Assembly: GCA_947476275.1 (NCBI GenBank)
Contig: CANJPQ010000005.1
Location: 62,001-126,000, forward strand
Reading direction: 5' to 3'
From: Fidelibacterota bacterium
GTDB lineage: Bacteria; Pseudomonadota; Alphaproteobacteria; Rhodospirillales; Rhodospirillaceae
Length of the DNA stretch: 64,000 bases
Under the pieces are notes generated by a model. It worked only from the letters and a program-made list of their open reading frames with translations, ran no database searches and was not told the origin of the DNA. The position numbers were made by a program, and so were the translations under genes. How positions within the stretch are numbered: the first letter of the stretch is position 1; the number at the start of each line of letters is the position of its first letter. This document shows, one piece after another, positions 9,942 to 19,129 of the stretch.

Positions 9942-11180
9942 ATGGCCGCGCCGTCGCCGGTATCGCCTTTGGCGCCGAAACATACCCCGTCCCTGCCGAC
10001 GGTTGCCGGCGTGCGATTCGCCGCCTTCGCGGCAGGCATCCGCTACAAGGTGCGGTCCGACCTGATGGTTGCAGTGCTGGAGCCCGGCACCACCGTTGGC
10101 GGTGTGCTGACCCGGTCCCTGACCGCGTCGGCGCCGGTCCTGAAATGCCGCGAGAATCTGAAGGGCGGCAGCGGGCGGGTGCTGGTGGTCAATGCCGGCA
10201 ATGCCAATACCTTCACCGGCCGCCAAGGGGCCGCGGACGCGGAGGCAACCTGCATTACCGCCGCCAAGGTATTCGGCTGTGCCCCGTCCGAGGTCTTCGT
10301 GTCCTCTACCGGCACCATTGGCGTGCCCTTGCCGGTCGACAAGATCCTCGACGCCCTGCCGGCGATGAAGGACGGCCTCGCCGCCGATGCCTGGATGCAG
10401 GCGACCCGGGCGATCATGACCACGGACACCTTCCCGAAGCTTGCGACGCGGACCGCGCAGATCGACGGCGTGAGCGTCACGATCAACGGCTTCTGCAAGG
10501 GCTCGGGCATGATCGCGCCCGACATGGGCACCATGCTCGCCTATGTGTTCACCGATGCAGCCCTGCCGGCTGCGGTGGTGCAGACACTGATCGCCGCCGG
10601 CGCGGACAAGAGCTTCAACTGCATGACCGTGGACAGCGACACTTCCACCTCCGACACGCTGCTCATGTTCGCGACCGGCAAAGCGAAGCATGCGGCCATC
10701 GGTAGCGCGAACGACGCGAAGCTTTCGGACTTCCGCGATGCGCTCGACTCCCTGCTGATCGAACTCGCACAGCTCACCGCGAAAGACGGCGAGGGCGCGA
10801 CCAAGTTCATCGAGATCAAGGTCACCGGTGCGGAGCACAATGCCGCGGCGAAGCGCATCGCCCTTTCGATTGCGAATTCGCCGTTGGTGAAGACCGCGGT
10901 TGCCGGCGAGGACGCCAACTGGGGCCGGATCGTGATGGCGGTGGGCAAGGCCGGCGAGCGGGCGGATCGCGACAAGCTGCAGATCGCGTTCGGCGGCGTG
11001 ATCATCACGCGCGACGGCGGCCCGGTGCCGGGCTACGACGAAACGCCGGTGGTGGCGCATATGAAAGGCCAGGAGATCCGCATCGACGTCGATGTCGGTA
11101 TCGGCACGGGCGAAGCCACCGTATGGTCCTGCGACCTCACCCATGGCTACATCGACATCAATGGCAGCTACCGAACCTGA
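9942..11180 (+). CDS. argJ: Bifunctional glutamate N-acetyltransferase / ornithine acetyltransferase
   Basis: Arginine-pathway enzyme that transfers acetyl from N-acetylornithine to glutamate, and in bifunctional forms from acetyl-CoA. 412 residues. ArgJ is made as a proenzyme cleaved autocatalytically before a threonine. That site is visible as GSGMIAPDMGTML with the nucleophile at Thr197. NAGNAN and SSTGTIG upstream motifs are also present. The ATG at 9942 follows an AGGAG-like site. The 3' end overlaps mutT by 20 bp, so argJ, mutT and the NAT gene appear to be one transcript. Confidence 0.96.
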   Translation: MAAPSPVSPLAPKHTPSLPTVAGVRFAAFAAGIRYKVRSDLMVAVLEPGTTVGGVLTRSLTASAPVLKCRENLKGGSGRVLVVNAGNANTFTGRQGAADAEATCITAAKVFGCAPSEVFVSSTGTIGVPLPVDKILDALPAMKDGLAADAWMQATRAIMTTDTFPKLATRTAQIDGVSVTINGFCKGSGMIAPDMGTMLAYVFTDAALPAAVVQTLIAAGADKSFNCMTVDSDTSTSDTLLMFATGKAKHAAIGSANDAKLSDFRDALDSLLIELAQLTAKDGEGATKFIEIKVTGAEHNAAAKRIALSIANSPLVKTAVAGEDANWGRIVMAVGKAGERADRDKLQIAFGGVIITRDGGPVPGYDETPVVAHMKGQEIRIDVDVGIGTGEATVWSCDLTHGYIDINGSYRT

Positions 11181-11625
11181 CGAGTCCGGATGTTGGGCGG
11201 CACCGGCGCCGGCGCGGGCCGCGCACCTGCCGATCGTAACGGTGGTGGCCGTGGCGCTGCTGGACGCGGACAACCGCGTCCTGCTCGCGCAGCGTCCCGA
11301 AGGCAAGCATCTGGCCGGCTATTGGGAGTTTCCCGGCGGCAAGGTGGAAGCGGGCGAGACGCCGGAAGCAGCGCTGATCCGCGAGCTCAAGGAAGAGCTC
11401 GGCATCGACATCAAGGAAAGCTGCCTCGCGCCGCTGTCCTTCGTCTCCCACAGCTATGAGAAGTTTCACCTGCTGATGCCGCTGTACGTGTGCCGCACCT
11501 GGCGGGGGAAGATCACCCAGCATGAGCATCAAAATCTTGCCTGGGTAGCCGCGCAGCGCCTGCGGGACTATCCGGTGCCGCCGGCGGATGAACCGTTGAT
11601 CCCGGTCCTGCAGGATCTGCTGTGA
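11161..11625 (+). CDS. mutT: MutT-type 8-oxo-dGTP diphosphatase
   Basis: Sanitises the nucleotide pool by hydrolysing 8-oxo-dGTP. 154 residues from the ATG at 11161. A longer open frame from 11092 runs inside argJ and is unlikely to be used. The complete Nudix box lies in GGKVEAGETPEAALIRELKEELG. It is preceded by the MutT-like segment LLAQRPEGKHLAGYWEFPGG and followed by the HEHQNLAWV segment typical of MutT. Start and end overlap argJ (20 bp) and the NAT gene (4 bp, GTGA). Coupling to argJ is common in alphaproteobacteria. Confidence 0.92.
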   Translation: MAATEPDESGCWAAPAPARAAHLPIVTVVAVALLDADNRVLLAQRPEGKHLAGYWEFPGGKVEAGETPEAALIRELKEELGIDIKESCLAPLSFVSHSYEKFHLLMPLYVCRTWRGKITQHEHQNLAWVAAQRLRDYPVPPADEPLIPVLQDLL

Positions 11626-12437
11626 ACGCCAACGTCGTCGCGGCCTATTTCACGCGCATCGGTTACGCCGGCTCCACGACCCCTTCGCTTGCGGTGCTCG
11701 GCGACATTGCCGCGCATCATTTGCGCGCGATCCCTTTCGAAAGCCTTGGCCCGTTCCTCGGCCACGGCGTCGACATTTCGCCGGAAGGCATCTTCGCCAA
11801 ACTCGTCCGGTCCCGCCGTGGCGGCTACTGCTTCGAGCACAACGGTCTCTTTCACGATGTGCTGGCGACACTTGGGTTCCGGATCACGCCACTCGCCGGA
11901 CGGCCGATCTGGGGACTGCCCACCGACACGCCGCCGCGACCGCTCACGCACCGCATGGCCGAGATCGATATCGGCGGCGATATCTATCTCGCCGACGTGG
12001 GCTTCGGTGGCCAGAGCCCAACCGCCCCGTTGCGGCTCGCCCCCCATGCGGAACAGGTCACAAGTCACGGCATCTATCGGTTTCTGCCCCACGGCGAAGG
12101 CTTTGAGCTGCAGATGCACACCTCGGCTGGATTTGCGGGCCTGTATCGCTTCACGCGCGCGCCGCAGGTTGCCGCCGACTACGAATTGGGCAACTGGTAC
12201 ACCTCCAGCTACCCGCAAGGACGCTTCACCCAAAATCTCATTGCCGCGATTGCTACAGACCAGGGCCGATGGACGCTGATGAACCGGCACGTCGGGTTTC
12301 GGCGTCTTGACGGTACGGCGGAGGAACGCGAGGTCACGTCCGCAAGCGAGCTGGAGGGACTGCTCCGCACCACCTTCCGGATCGATCCGCCGGTGGACGC
12401 GCAGATCATCTGGAACAAGCTGCCCTCCGTCAGCTAG
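11622..12437 (+). CDS. Arylamine N-acetyltransferase
   Basis: Transfers acetyl from acetyl-CoA to arylamines or arylhydrazines. 271 residues, normal for the family. The Cys-His-Asp triad is visible as Cys70 in RGGYCFEHN, His110 in PLTHRM and Asp125 in YLADVGFGG. The start is a GTG overlapping the mutT stop (GTGA). The physiological substrate of bacterial NATs is usually unknown. It is the last gene of the apparent argJ-mutT-nat transcript, 9 bp upstream of the CinA-type gene. Confidence 0.92.
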   Translation: MNANVVAAYFTRIGYAGSTTPSLAVLGDIAAHHLRAIPFESLGPFLGHGVDISPEGIFAKLVRSRRGGYCFEHNGLFHDVLATLGFRITPLAGRPIWGLPTDTPPRPLTHRMAEIDIGGDIYLADVGFGGQSPTAPLRLAPHAEQVTSHGIYRFLPHGEGFELQMHTSAGFAGLYRFTRAPQVAADYELGNWYTSSYPQGRFTQNLIAAIATDQGRWTLMNRHVGFRRLDGTAEEREVTSASELEGLLRTTFRIDPPVDAQIIWNKLPSVS

Positions 12438-12446
12438 ATTCTCCTT

Positions 12447-13208
12447 ATGAACAACGCTGATCCCACGGCTTGCGTCCTTGTCATCGGCGACGAGATCCTC
12501 TCGGGCCGCACGCAGGACGCCAATGTGGCGTTCTTCGGCCAGCAGCTAGCGGCGATGGGCATTCGCCTTAAGGAATGCCGCATCATCCCGGACGTGCCGC
12601 AGGTGATCGTCGATACCCTCAATGCCGTGCGACAGACGCATACTTATGTCTTTACCACCGGCGGCATCGGCCCGACCCACGACGACATCACCACGGACTG
12701 CGTGGCGGCAGCCTTCGGGCGCAAGGTCGTGCGCCATCCGGCGGTGGAGAAGGCGCTGACAGCCTACTACGGCGATCGCACCAACGACGCGCGCCTGCGC
12801 ATGGCCAACGTGCCCGATGGACCCGATGTCGCCCTGATCGAGAACCACATCAGCGTAGCGCCGGGCTATCGTATCGAGAACGTGTTCGTCATGGCGGGCG
12901 TGCCGAGCGTGGCGCGCGCGATGTTCGAAGCCGTGGCGCCGCACCTGCAGAAAGGCGCCCCGGTCTATTCCCAGAGCGTCGATGCCCATGTGCGCGAAGG
13001 CGACATTGCTGCGGCGTTGGAGCGTATCCAAAACGCCCATCCCGGCGTCAGCGTCGGCAGCTATCCTTTCATGCGTCACGACAAGCTCGGCACCAGCATC
13101 GTCGCCCGCGGCACCGACAAGGCCGCGATTGCCAGCGCGATCCAGCAGGTCGGCGCGGTGATGCGCGCGTTGGGCGAAGAGCCGGTGTTCGGGCCGACGC
13201 CGACATGA
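12447..13208 (+). CDS. CinA-type molybdopterin-binding domain protein
   Basis: 253 residues with the MoCF-like fold of competence/damage-inducible protein A. It starts with the CVLVIGDEILSGRTQDAN signature, then FTTGGIGPTHDD, which binds the nucleotide or pterin in relatives. Only the N-terminal domain is present; the C-terminal nicotinamide-nucleotide amidase domain of full CinA is absent. Stand-alone forms may have nucleotide pyrophosphatase activity. The stop overlaps the start of the YkgJ-type gene by 4 bp. Confidence 0.88.
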   Translation: MNNADPTACVLVIGDEILSGRTQDANVAFFGQQLAAMGIRLKECRIIPDVPQVIVDTLNAVRQTHTYVFTTGGIGPTHDDITTDCVAAAFGRKVVRHPAVEKALTAYYGDRTNDARLRMANVPDGPDVALIENHISVAPGYRIENVFVMAGVPSVARAMFEAVAPHLQKGAPVYSQSVDAHVREGDIAAALERIQNAHPGVSVGSYPFMRHDKLGTSIVARGTDKAAIASAIQQVGAVMRALGEEPVFGPTPT

Positions 13209-14002
13209 ACCAGCGGCTCGATCCTGTGACGCGTGCGCGCTTGCTGCAGGACGATGCGCAGTTCCTCGGTCAGCCCATCGCCCTGACCGGCGACGCCGGA
13301 CAGGTGATCCGCGCCAATACGCGCCATATCGCACTCATGATGCGGGATGGCGTCGCCCCTGACCGGGCCAGCGCCGCAGCCGCCTTTGTGGAATCTCTGC
13401 TCGACGTTACGGCGCGGCAAATCGCCGCACCGCTGGCCTGCGGCAAGGGCTGTTCGCATTGCTGCACCACCTATGTGAGTTGCACGATCCCGGAGGTGTT
13501 CCGCCTGGCGCAGGCAATCCGCGGCAGCGAGACAACCAAGGCGGCGGTGTTGACGGCCGCGGCACGCTCTAAGGCAATGCCGCAGATGCAGCGCGAATTC
13601 GATCGCGTGGTCTGTCCGATCCTGGTGGATCACGCCTGCTCTGCATACGCGCATCGGCCGGTGGTCTGCCGTTCGGTGCTGTCGACGTCCCTCGACCGCT
13701 GCCTTGCCATCTTCCAGCAAAACCGAAGCGAGCCGTTCGCATATCCGGACGGCGCCGAAGTGGCGCGGATCTATAGCGTTCTGATGATGCGGGCGGCGCT
13801 GATCCTCTGCGGCCTGCCGCATCAGAACATCGAGATGACCCACGCGCTCGAAATCGCGCTCGCCGACGAGCATGCGGAAGCACGCTGGCTGGCGGGAGAG
13901 CCGCTGTTTGCCTCCGTGGCGATTGATCGCGGCGATCAGACCACGTCGGACTTCAGCGGCTTGGCTGAAGGGCTGGCGGCCGCCATCCAGCCAACCTTGT
14001 AA
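13205..14002 (+). CDS. YkgJ-family cysteine-cluster protein
   Basis: 265 residues from the ATG at 13205, which overlaps the previous stop (ATGA). A cysteine cluster typical of the YkgJ family is visible: CGKGCSHCC near residue 80, then CPILVDHACSAYAHRPVVCRS, ending about 65 residues later. This pattern probably binds zinc or an iron-sulfur cluster. The molecular function of the family is not established. An open frame extends upstream to 12575 but runs through the CinA-type gene and is not credible. Confidence 0.82.
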   Translation: MNQRLDPVTRARLLQDDAQFLGQPIALTGDAGQVIRANTRHIALMMRDGVAPDRASAAAAFVESLLDVTARQIAAPLACGKGCSHCCTTYVSCTIPEVFRLAQAIRGSETTKAAVLTAAARSKAMPQMQREFDRVVCPILVDHACSAYAHRPVVCRSVLSTSLDRCLAIFQQNRSEPFAYPDGAEVARIYSVLMMRAALILCGLPHQNIEMTHALEIALADEHAEARWLAGEPLFASVAIDRGDQTTSDFSGLAEGLAAAIQPTL

Positions 14003-14024
14003 GTGCCTGACACGGAGTGATGCG

Positions 14025-14840
14025 ATGCAATCGCGCGTAGTGTACTTCCAGAAGTTCGATTCGCCGCTGATGCAATATCGGTCGAACATCCATTCCCAGA
14101 GCGGCGAGGACGGGCTGCTGGCGCACATCATCGGCGTCATTCAGCCGGCGGAGAAATACTGCGTCGAATTCGGCGCCTGGGACGGCGTTCATTTCTCGAA
14201 TTGCAATGCCCTGGTGACGACGGCCGGCTGGGGTGGTCTCATGATCGAGGGCAATCCGGATCGCTTCAAACAGCTTGTCGCGACCTTCGCGGCTTATCCG
14301 CAGGTCACCCCGCTCAATCAGTTCGTGGAGTTCGAAGGCGACAACACTCTTGATGGCATCCTGACGCGCCAAGGGGCGCCGCAATCTCCGGGCGTTCTAT
14401 CGATCGATATCGACGGCAACGACTATCACATCTGGGAATCTTTGAAGGGATTCACCCCGGAGATCGTGGTGATCGAGATCAACCCGACCATTCCCAACGA
14501 CGTCTATTTCATCCAGGACAAATCGCCGAGCGTGAATCACGGATGTTCGCTGTTGGCGGCGATCTTGCTGGGAAAGCAGAAGGGCTATGAGTTGGCGGTG
14601 GTGACCACCTTCAACGCCTTCTTCGTACGGAACGACAAGTTTGGGCTGCTGGGCATCGCGGACAACTCGATCCACAAGCTGTACCAACCGCCCCAGAACG
14701 GTCGCATCTTCCAGGGCATGGACGGCACCATCCATGTCGTCGGCATGGACCACCTGGTGTGGCGGCAACAGCCGCTGACCTTCGAGGACTTCCAGGTGTT
14801 GCCGCCCGAGGACCGCGTGTACGGCGACGCGCAGCGCTAG
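14025..14840 (+). CDS. FkbM-like methyltransferase-fold protein
   Basis: 271 residues. The N-terminal QSGEDGLLAHIIG and CVEFGAWDGVHFSN segments resemble the SAM-binding region of FkbM-type O-methyltransferases, followed by LSIDIDGNDYHIWESL. No signal peptide is seen. The ATG at 14025 has a CGGAG site at good spacing; the nearby ATG at 14020 is out of frame. The gene follows the YkgJ-type gene by 22 bp and ends 3 bp from the convergent recQ. The substrate is unknown; relatives often act on glycans or lipids. Confidence 0.75.
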   Translation: MQSRVVYFQKFDSPLMQYRSNIHSQSGEDGLLAHIIGVIQPAEKYCVEFGAWDGVHFSNCNALVTTAGWGGLMIEGNPDRFKQLVATFAAYPQVTPLNQFVEFEGDNTLDGILTRQGAPQSPGVLSIDIDGNDYHIWESLKGFTPEIVVIEINPTIPNDVYFIQDKSPSVNHGCSLLAAILLGKQKGYELAVVTTFNAFFVRNDKFGLLGIADNSIHKLYQPPQNGRIFQGMDGTIHVVGMDHLVWRQQPLTFEDFQVLPPEDRVYGDAQR

Positions 14841-14843
14841 CCG

Positions 14844-16646
14844 CTACTCCGCTTCGCGGATTGCCGCGAGGAAAGTATCGCCGTACTTGGTGAGCTTCGC
14901 CTCGCCGACGCCGTAAATCCCGCGCATGTCGTCGCGTGTCGCCGGTCGCGCCGCCGCCATTTCCATCAGCGTGCGATCCTGGAACACCACATAAGTGGGC
15001 ACGCCCTGGGCGGCGGCGAGGCGGCTGCGGAGATTCTTCAACGCGACGAACAATCCGGAATCCTTGGCCGGCAGAGGCTTTGCCGCAACGGCGCGACGCT
15101 TGCGGCCAATGGCGGGCTGCAGGACGTCTTCGCGCAGTTCCACCCTCGCGCGGCCGCGCAAGACTTCGTTGCCAGCCTCGGTCAGAACCCAGCGGCCGTG
15201 CTCCATGATATCGAGCGAAATGAGGCCCAAGGCATAGAGCTGGCGGATGATCGATCGCCAGGTGTTCGCTGGCTTATCGCGGCCGACGCCGAAGGTGGGC
15301 AAGTGATGGTGATCGAATTTGCGCACGTTTTCGGTCTCGTCGCCGACGAGAATGCACACCACGTGTTCCGTGCCGAAGCGTTCGCCGGTGCGGAGAATTG
15401 CGGACATCGCCTTCTGTGCGTCGATCGTGCCGTCCACCACCGGCGCGCCTGCGGCGCAGAGATCGCAGTTATTGCAGCGCTCCGCCTTTTCGCCGAAATA
15501 GGCGAGCAAGGTCTGACGGCGACAGCGCGGCGCCTCGCATAGGGCGATGAGGGCATTGAACCGTTGGCGTTCGACGCGCTTGCGATCCCCGGACAGGCCG
15601 CCCTCCTCGATCTGCATGTGGCGCAGGCGCATATCGTCGAGGCCGTAGAGCGTCAAGGTATCGCCCGGCAACCCGTCGCGGCCGGCGCGGCCGATCTCCT
15701 GATAGTAGCTTTCCACATTCGCCGGCAGGTCGGCGTGACACACGAAGCGGACGTCGGGCTTGTCGATGCCCATGCCGAAGGCGGTGGTGGCGAAAACGAC
15801 GACACCGTCCTCGTTCAGGAACTTGTCCTGGTTGGCGTTGCGCACTGGGGTATCCAGCCCGGCATGATAAGGCAGCGCCTTGAAACCCTGTGCGGCGAAG
15901 GTCGCAGCATGAGATTCGGTTTTTTTGCGCGAGCTGCAATAGACGATGCCGCTGTCGCCGCGGTGGGCGTCGAGAAAATCGCGCAGCTGCCGGGCAGCGG
16001 CCACTTTCGGCTGCATCGCGAGACGCAGATTGGGGCGGTCGAAAGAGCGGACGAACACCCGCGGCGCAGCGCTGAACAGCTTCGACGCGATGTCGGCGCG
16101 GGTCATGGCGTCGGCGGTGGCGGTGAGCGCGATGCACTGCACATCGCCCAGCCGCGCGCGCATCTCGCGCAGCATCAGGTATTCCGGCCGGAAGTCGTGA
16201 CCCCATTGAGAGATGCAGTGGGCCTCATCGATGGCCAGAAGGCGCGGCTGCGCGTCGCGCAGGCGGTCAACCAAATCGCCGCGCGCCAACCGCTCCGGGG
16301 CGACGTACAGCAACCGCAAGGACCCGTCGCGCAGGCCGCCGAAAGCCATTGCGGTTTCTTCGGCCGTGTTGCTGGAGTTGAGGCTGGCCGCCGCGACGCC
16401 GAGGGCCTGCATCTGGCGGACCTGATCGCGCATCAGGGCAATGAGCGGTGAGACAACAATCGTGAGGCCGCCGCGCGTCACGCTCGGCAGCTGATAGCAC
16501 AGCGACTTGCCGCTGCCGGTGGGCGTGACCGCAAGCACGTCCTCCCCGGTCAACACGGCGGCGATGATCTCGTCCTGACCGGGGCGAAAATCGGCGAAGC
16601 CGAAGACGGATTTCAGAACGCCGCGGGCGGCCGCAAGATCAGCCAT
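14844..16646 (-). CDS. recQ: ATP-dependent DNA helicase RecQ
   Basis: 3'-5' DNA helicase of recombination and replication repair. 600 residues with all expected parts: Walker A TGSGKSLCYQLP, DEAH box in DEAHCISQWGHDFRPEY, motif VI QEIGRAGRDG, the RecQ zinc domain with four cysteines (CEAPRCRR...CNNCDLC), a winged helix and a C-terminal HRDC domain. Full length. The start overlaps the end of the downstream-reading pseudouridine synthase gene by 8 bp, so the two are likely co-transcribed on the minus strand. Confidence 0.96.
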   Translation of the reverse strand: MADLAAARGVLKSVFGFADFRPGQDEIIAAVLTGEDVLAVTPTGSGKSLCYQLPSVTRGGLTIVVSPLIALMRDQVRQMQALGVAAASLNSSNTAEETAMAFGGLRDGSLRLLYVAPERLARGDLVDRLRDAQPRLLAIDEAHCISQWGHDFRPEYLMLREMRARLGDVQCIALTATADAMTRADIASKLFSAAPRVFVRSFDRPNLRLAMQPKVAAARQLRDFLDAHRGDSGIVYCSSRKKTESHAATFAAQGFKALPYHAGLDTPVRNANQDKFLNEDGVVVFATTAFGMGIDKPDVRFVCHADLPANVESYYQEIGRAGRDGLPGDTLTLYGLDDMRLRHMQIEEGGLSGDRKRVERQRFNALIALCEAPRCRRQTLLAYFGEKAERCNNCDLCAAGAPVVDGTIDAQKAMSAILRTGERFGTEHVVCILVGDETENVRKFDHHHLPTFGVGRDKPANTWRSIIRQLYALGLISLDIMEHGRWVLTEAGNEVLRGRARVELREDVLQPAIGRKRRAVAAKPLPAKDSGLFVALKNLRSRLAAAQGVPTYVVFQDRTLMEMAAARPATRDDMRGIYGVGEAKLTKYGDTFLAAIREAE

Positions 16647-17547
16647 CTGCGCGCCAGCCGCAGGCCGTGAGATCGGCCAGCATGTGCGGCGGCGGCGGGG
16701 CGCTCACCTTGATCGGAGGCCGCGACGGACTGAGCGGCAACGCAATCGCTCGGGCATGAAGTTGCAGAAGCCCGCGCGCCGGATCGTAAGGCTGCGGCCC
16801 ATAGATCGGATCGCCGACGATCGGGCATCCGATCTCCGCACTGTGCACGCGGATCTGATGGGTGCGGCCGGTGTGGGGCTCGAATTCAATCCATGACCGC
16901 ACGCCGTTGGGCGTCTCCGCCGTGCCGCGGACTTTGTACGCCGTGACCGCATCCTGCCCTTGCGGGTGAACCACCATCTTCCAGCCTTTGCCGGGGGTGG
17001 CTTTGCGCAGGTTGAGCTTGATCAGGCCCTCGGGCTTTTTCGGCACGCCGTCGACAATTGCCCAGTAGACCTTCTTCGCGTTGCCGGCGGCGAACATCGC
17101 GCCGGCCTTGCGCAACGCCTTGGGATGGCGGCCGAGCACGAGACAGCCCGACGTGTCGCGGTCCAGCCGATGGGCGAGCGACGGCGGCCGTGGCAGGCCG
17201 AACTTCAGCACGTCGAACAGTTCTTCCAGGTTCGGGCCACCGCCGGGCCCGGCATGGACTGGGATGCCAGCGGGCTTGTTGATCACGATAATCAAGGCAT
17301 CGCGGTGAAGCACCAGCGCCAACAGCTCGTCGCGACTGACCGGAATCGAAGGGATACGCGCCGCGCGGGGGCTCTCGTCGCCGCCATCGCTGTCGTCCCG
17401 TCGCTCCGTGCGCACGCCGCGCGGGCGGACTTCGCGCGGCGGGATGTTGAGGGGGTTCGGCCATTCCTTGTCGCGCCGCTTCGCGCGGCCCTTATCGCGG
17501 GAAGGGCGCGTCTTGCGCGGACGTTTGGGGCCAGCCTTGAAGGTCAT
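16639..17547 (-). CDS. RluA-family pseudouridine synthase
   Basis: Converts specific uridines in rRNA or tRNA to pseudouridine. About 302 residues from the ATG at 17547; an extra 12 codons upstream are possible. The catalytic Asp lies in HRLDRDTSG, followed by the RluA segments GRHPKALRKAG and EPHTGRTHQIRVH. The N-terminal about 75 residues are Arg/Lys/Pro-rich and low in complexity, which may help RNA binding. No S4 domain is seen. The target base cannot be assigned. The 3' end overlaps recQ by 8 bp. Confidence 0.92.
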   Translation of the reverse strand: MTFKAGPKRPRKTRPSRDKGRAKRRDKEWPNPLNIPPREVRPRGVRTERRDDSDGGDESPRAARIPSIPVSRDELLALVLHRDALIIVINKPAGIPVHAGPGGGPNLEELFDVLKFGLPRPPSLAHRLDRDTSGCLVLGRHPKALRKAGAMFAAGNAKKVYWAIVDGVPKKPEGLIKLNLRKATPGKGWKMVVHPQGQDAVTAYKVRGTAETPNGVRSWIEFEPHTGRTHQIRVHSAEIGCPIVGDPIYGPQPYDPARGLLQLHARAIALPLSPSRPPIKVSAPPPPHMLADLTACGWRADG

Positions 17548-17652
17548 GGGCCTGTAGCTGCCCGAGCGGCACGTTCCGATCAAGGACTATCGACAGAAGA
17601 TCGCTCTGGGCGGCGACCGAAAGCGGTTTCTGAGCCTGGGAAACGTGTCGCC

Positions 17653-18474
17653 TTAGCGCTTCCAATTGGGCGCGAAGCGGTCCCCTTTGAACCAAGCGGG
17701 ATAGGCGGCCTTCATGCGCTCCCACGCCACCGGATCGCGCTTTTCGTCCATGGCGGTTTTTTCCATGAGGCCGGTGACGGAGTACTTGCCGGTGGCCGGA
17801 ATCAACACGCTGTAGAAGCCGCGCGCCGGCACATCGCCGGCCGCGCTGCGTAGATCGGCCAAGCTTGCGTAGATTTTCAGGGTGGTACGAATGGCCTGGG
17901 TGTTGCCGCCGAAGGTGCGCTCCTTGTCTTCGGTCTGGGTGAGGCAAACGCGGTCGCCGGCCACGGTCGCATCCACGCGCACATCCTTCACCGTCGCGCG
18001 CGTCTGATCCAAAGCGATTGTGAGCCCGCTGCCGGACTTGCGCAGGGTGTAGCGGCCGGGACCATCCTCCATGCCGGGGCGCCGTTGATCGACCGCGCCG
18101 GTGATGGGGTTGGGCCACGGCGTTGCCGGCGCACCGGTGGCGATGTCGCGGAAGGTGCCGATCTCGAGCCACTGGATCGCGAATGCGTCTCGGCCCAGGT
18201 CCTCCGTGAGATAGCCCATCAGGGTCACGACTTGGCCCGTGGGCACCGGGCCGACGTCGGGCACGTCGATCGGCTGGAAGCCGAAGTACCACCAGAGGCT
18301 CTCCGCGCCGTTGGCGGCGGACGCAAACATGCGGCGGTAGGTGGCGAGCGGATCGAGCCCGGCGGCCGTCAGCGCGGCCGTCGATGGGGGTGTCGCGGCG
18401 GCAGCCGGCGTACCCGCAACGCCCAGCGCCAAGGCGCCGGCGGATTTCAAGAGGGTGCGGCGATCACGCGTCAT
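17653..18474 (-). CDS. Exported DUF1838-like protein with Tat-type signal
   Basis: 273 residues. The N-terminus TRDRRTLLKSAGALALG followed by AAAA looks like a twin-arginine signal, so the protein is probably periplasmic. The mature part includes WWYFGFQP and PATPWPNPITG, resembling the conserved NPxTGE-type segment of DUF1838 proteins. A clearer DUF1838 member lies at 37668-38564. No catalytic residues are known for the family. The gene stands alone, followed after about 70 bp by the pseudouridine synthase gene on the same strand. Confidence 0.65.
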   Translation of the reverse strand: MTRDRRTLLKSAGALALGVAGTPAAAATPPSTAALTAAGLDPLATYRRMFASAANGAESLWWYFGFQPIDVPDVGPVPTGQVVTLMGYLTEDLGRDAFAIQWLEIGTFRDIATGAPATPWPNPITGAVDQRRPGMEDGPGRYTLRKSGSGLTIALDQTRATVKDVRVDATVAGDRVCLTQTEDKERTFGGNTQAIRTTLKIYASLADLRSAAGDVPARGFYSVLIPATGKYSVTGLMEKTAMDEKRDPVAWERMKAAYPAWFKGDRFAPNWKR

Positions 18475-18620
18475 CGTTTTCTCCCCGAAAGAGGACCAAG
18501 CTAAGCCGCGGCGTTCTCGCGCGCCACGCGCATGGCGCCGTTTTGCATGGTCCTGCTAACTGACGCGGACTGCAAAGACACTGGCCCGCGCCGTGTCAGG
18601 CCGTTAGGTTGGCGCCGCCT

Positions 18621-18711
18621 GCCCGCTTGGCGGAATTGGTAGACGCAACGGACTTAAAATCCGTAGGCCCTTTATCGGGCCGTTCCGGTTCAAGTCCGGA
18701 AGCGGGCACCA
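18621..18711 (+). tRNA. tRNA-Leu (anticodon UAA), CCA encoded
   Basis: Full cloverleaf readable by eye. The acceptor stem GCCCGCT pairs with AGCGGGC. The D-arm contains GGTAGACGC. The anticodon arm ACGGACTTAAAATCCGT has TAA in the loop. A long class-II variable arm (GGCCC-TTTAT-GGGCC) and the T-arm CCGGTTCAAGTCCGG follow, and CCA is encoded. The 3' half is repeated at 21693-21738, marking it as an integration site. Confidence 0.97.
18665..18711 (+). repeat. attL-like copy: 3' end of tRNA-Leu
   Basis: The last 38 bases of the tRNA gene (18674-18711), from the variable arm through CCA, recur identically at 21701-21738. Looser similarity extends a few bases further upstream. Such direct repeats arise when an element inserts by recombination at a tRNA 3' end. 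Confidence 0.85.
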
Positions 18712-19129
18712 GTAAATCAATGACTTAGTTGATTTATTTGGGACGAAAAACGAGGCCTTTTCCGCTCGAATATCGGGGTCGGATACACACGCGTACCACG
18801 GGCTACAATGGGCGCATTTTTGCGGTTTACGCGAATGAGTGTTGAGTGCGGCGGAAATCTATGGAGCGGCAATGGCGGATGCTCCTTTGCAAGGCTTCGA
18901 CAAACTGGAACCGACGCTTCCCGCACTGGCAGTTCCCTTGCTCAGCGAGATTGGCTTCCGGAGTGCTATAGTCTTTTGAGTTGCCTTGTTGGCACGATAG
19001 CTTTTGGTACATGGAGTGTTGGCGCGAGCGAGAACTCATTTGGGCCTGAGTCTCGGCCCAACCTCTGTCGTGGTCACTAGCATCGCCTGTTGCGTGATGC
19101 TGAAATCCTAGAGGGAATTTGGGGAAAGC
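18712..19129. other. Left end of the tRNA-Leu island, no gene recognised
   Basis: About 420 bp, AT-richer than the flanks. Immediately after the tRNA is a perfect inverted repeat, TAAATCAA (18713-18720) and TTGATTTA (18729-18736), with an 8-bp spacer. Short open frames of 60-90 codons exist on both strands, but none resembles an integrase or another known family. A ribosome-binding-site-like GGGGAA precedes the gene at 19130. Confidence 0.5.

Noticed and set aside
18808-19080. 90-codon frame at the left end of the island as an integrase remnant
   Set aside because: The translation has no tyrosine- or serine-recombinase motif, so I do not call an integrase.
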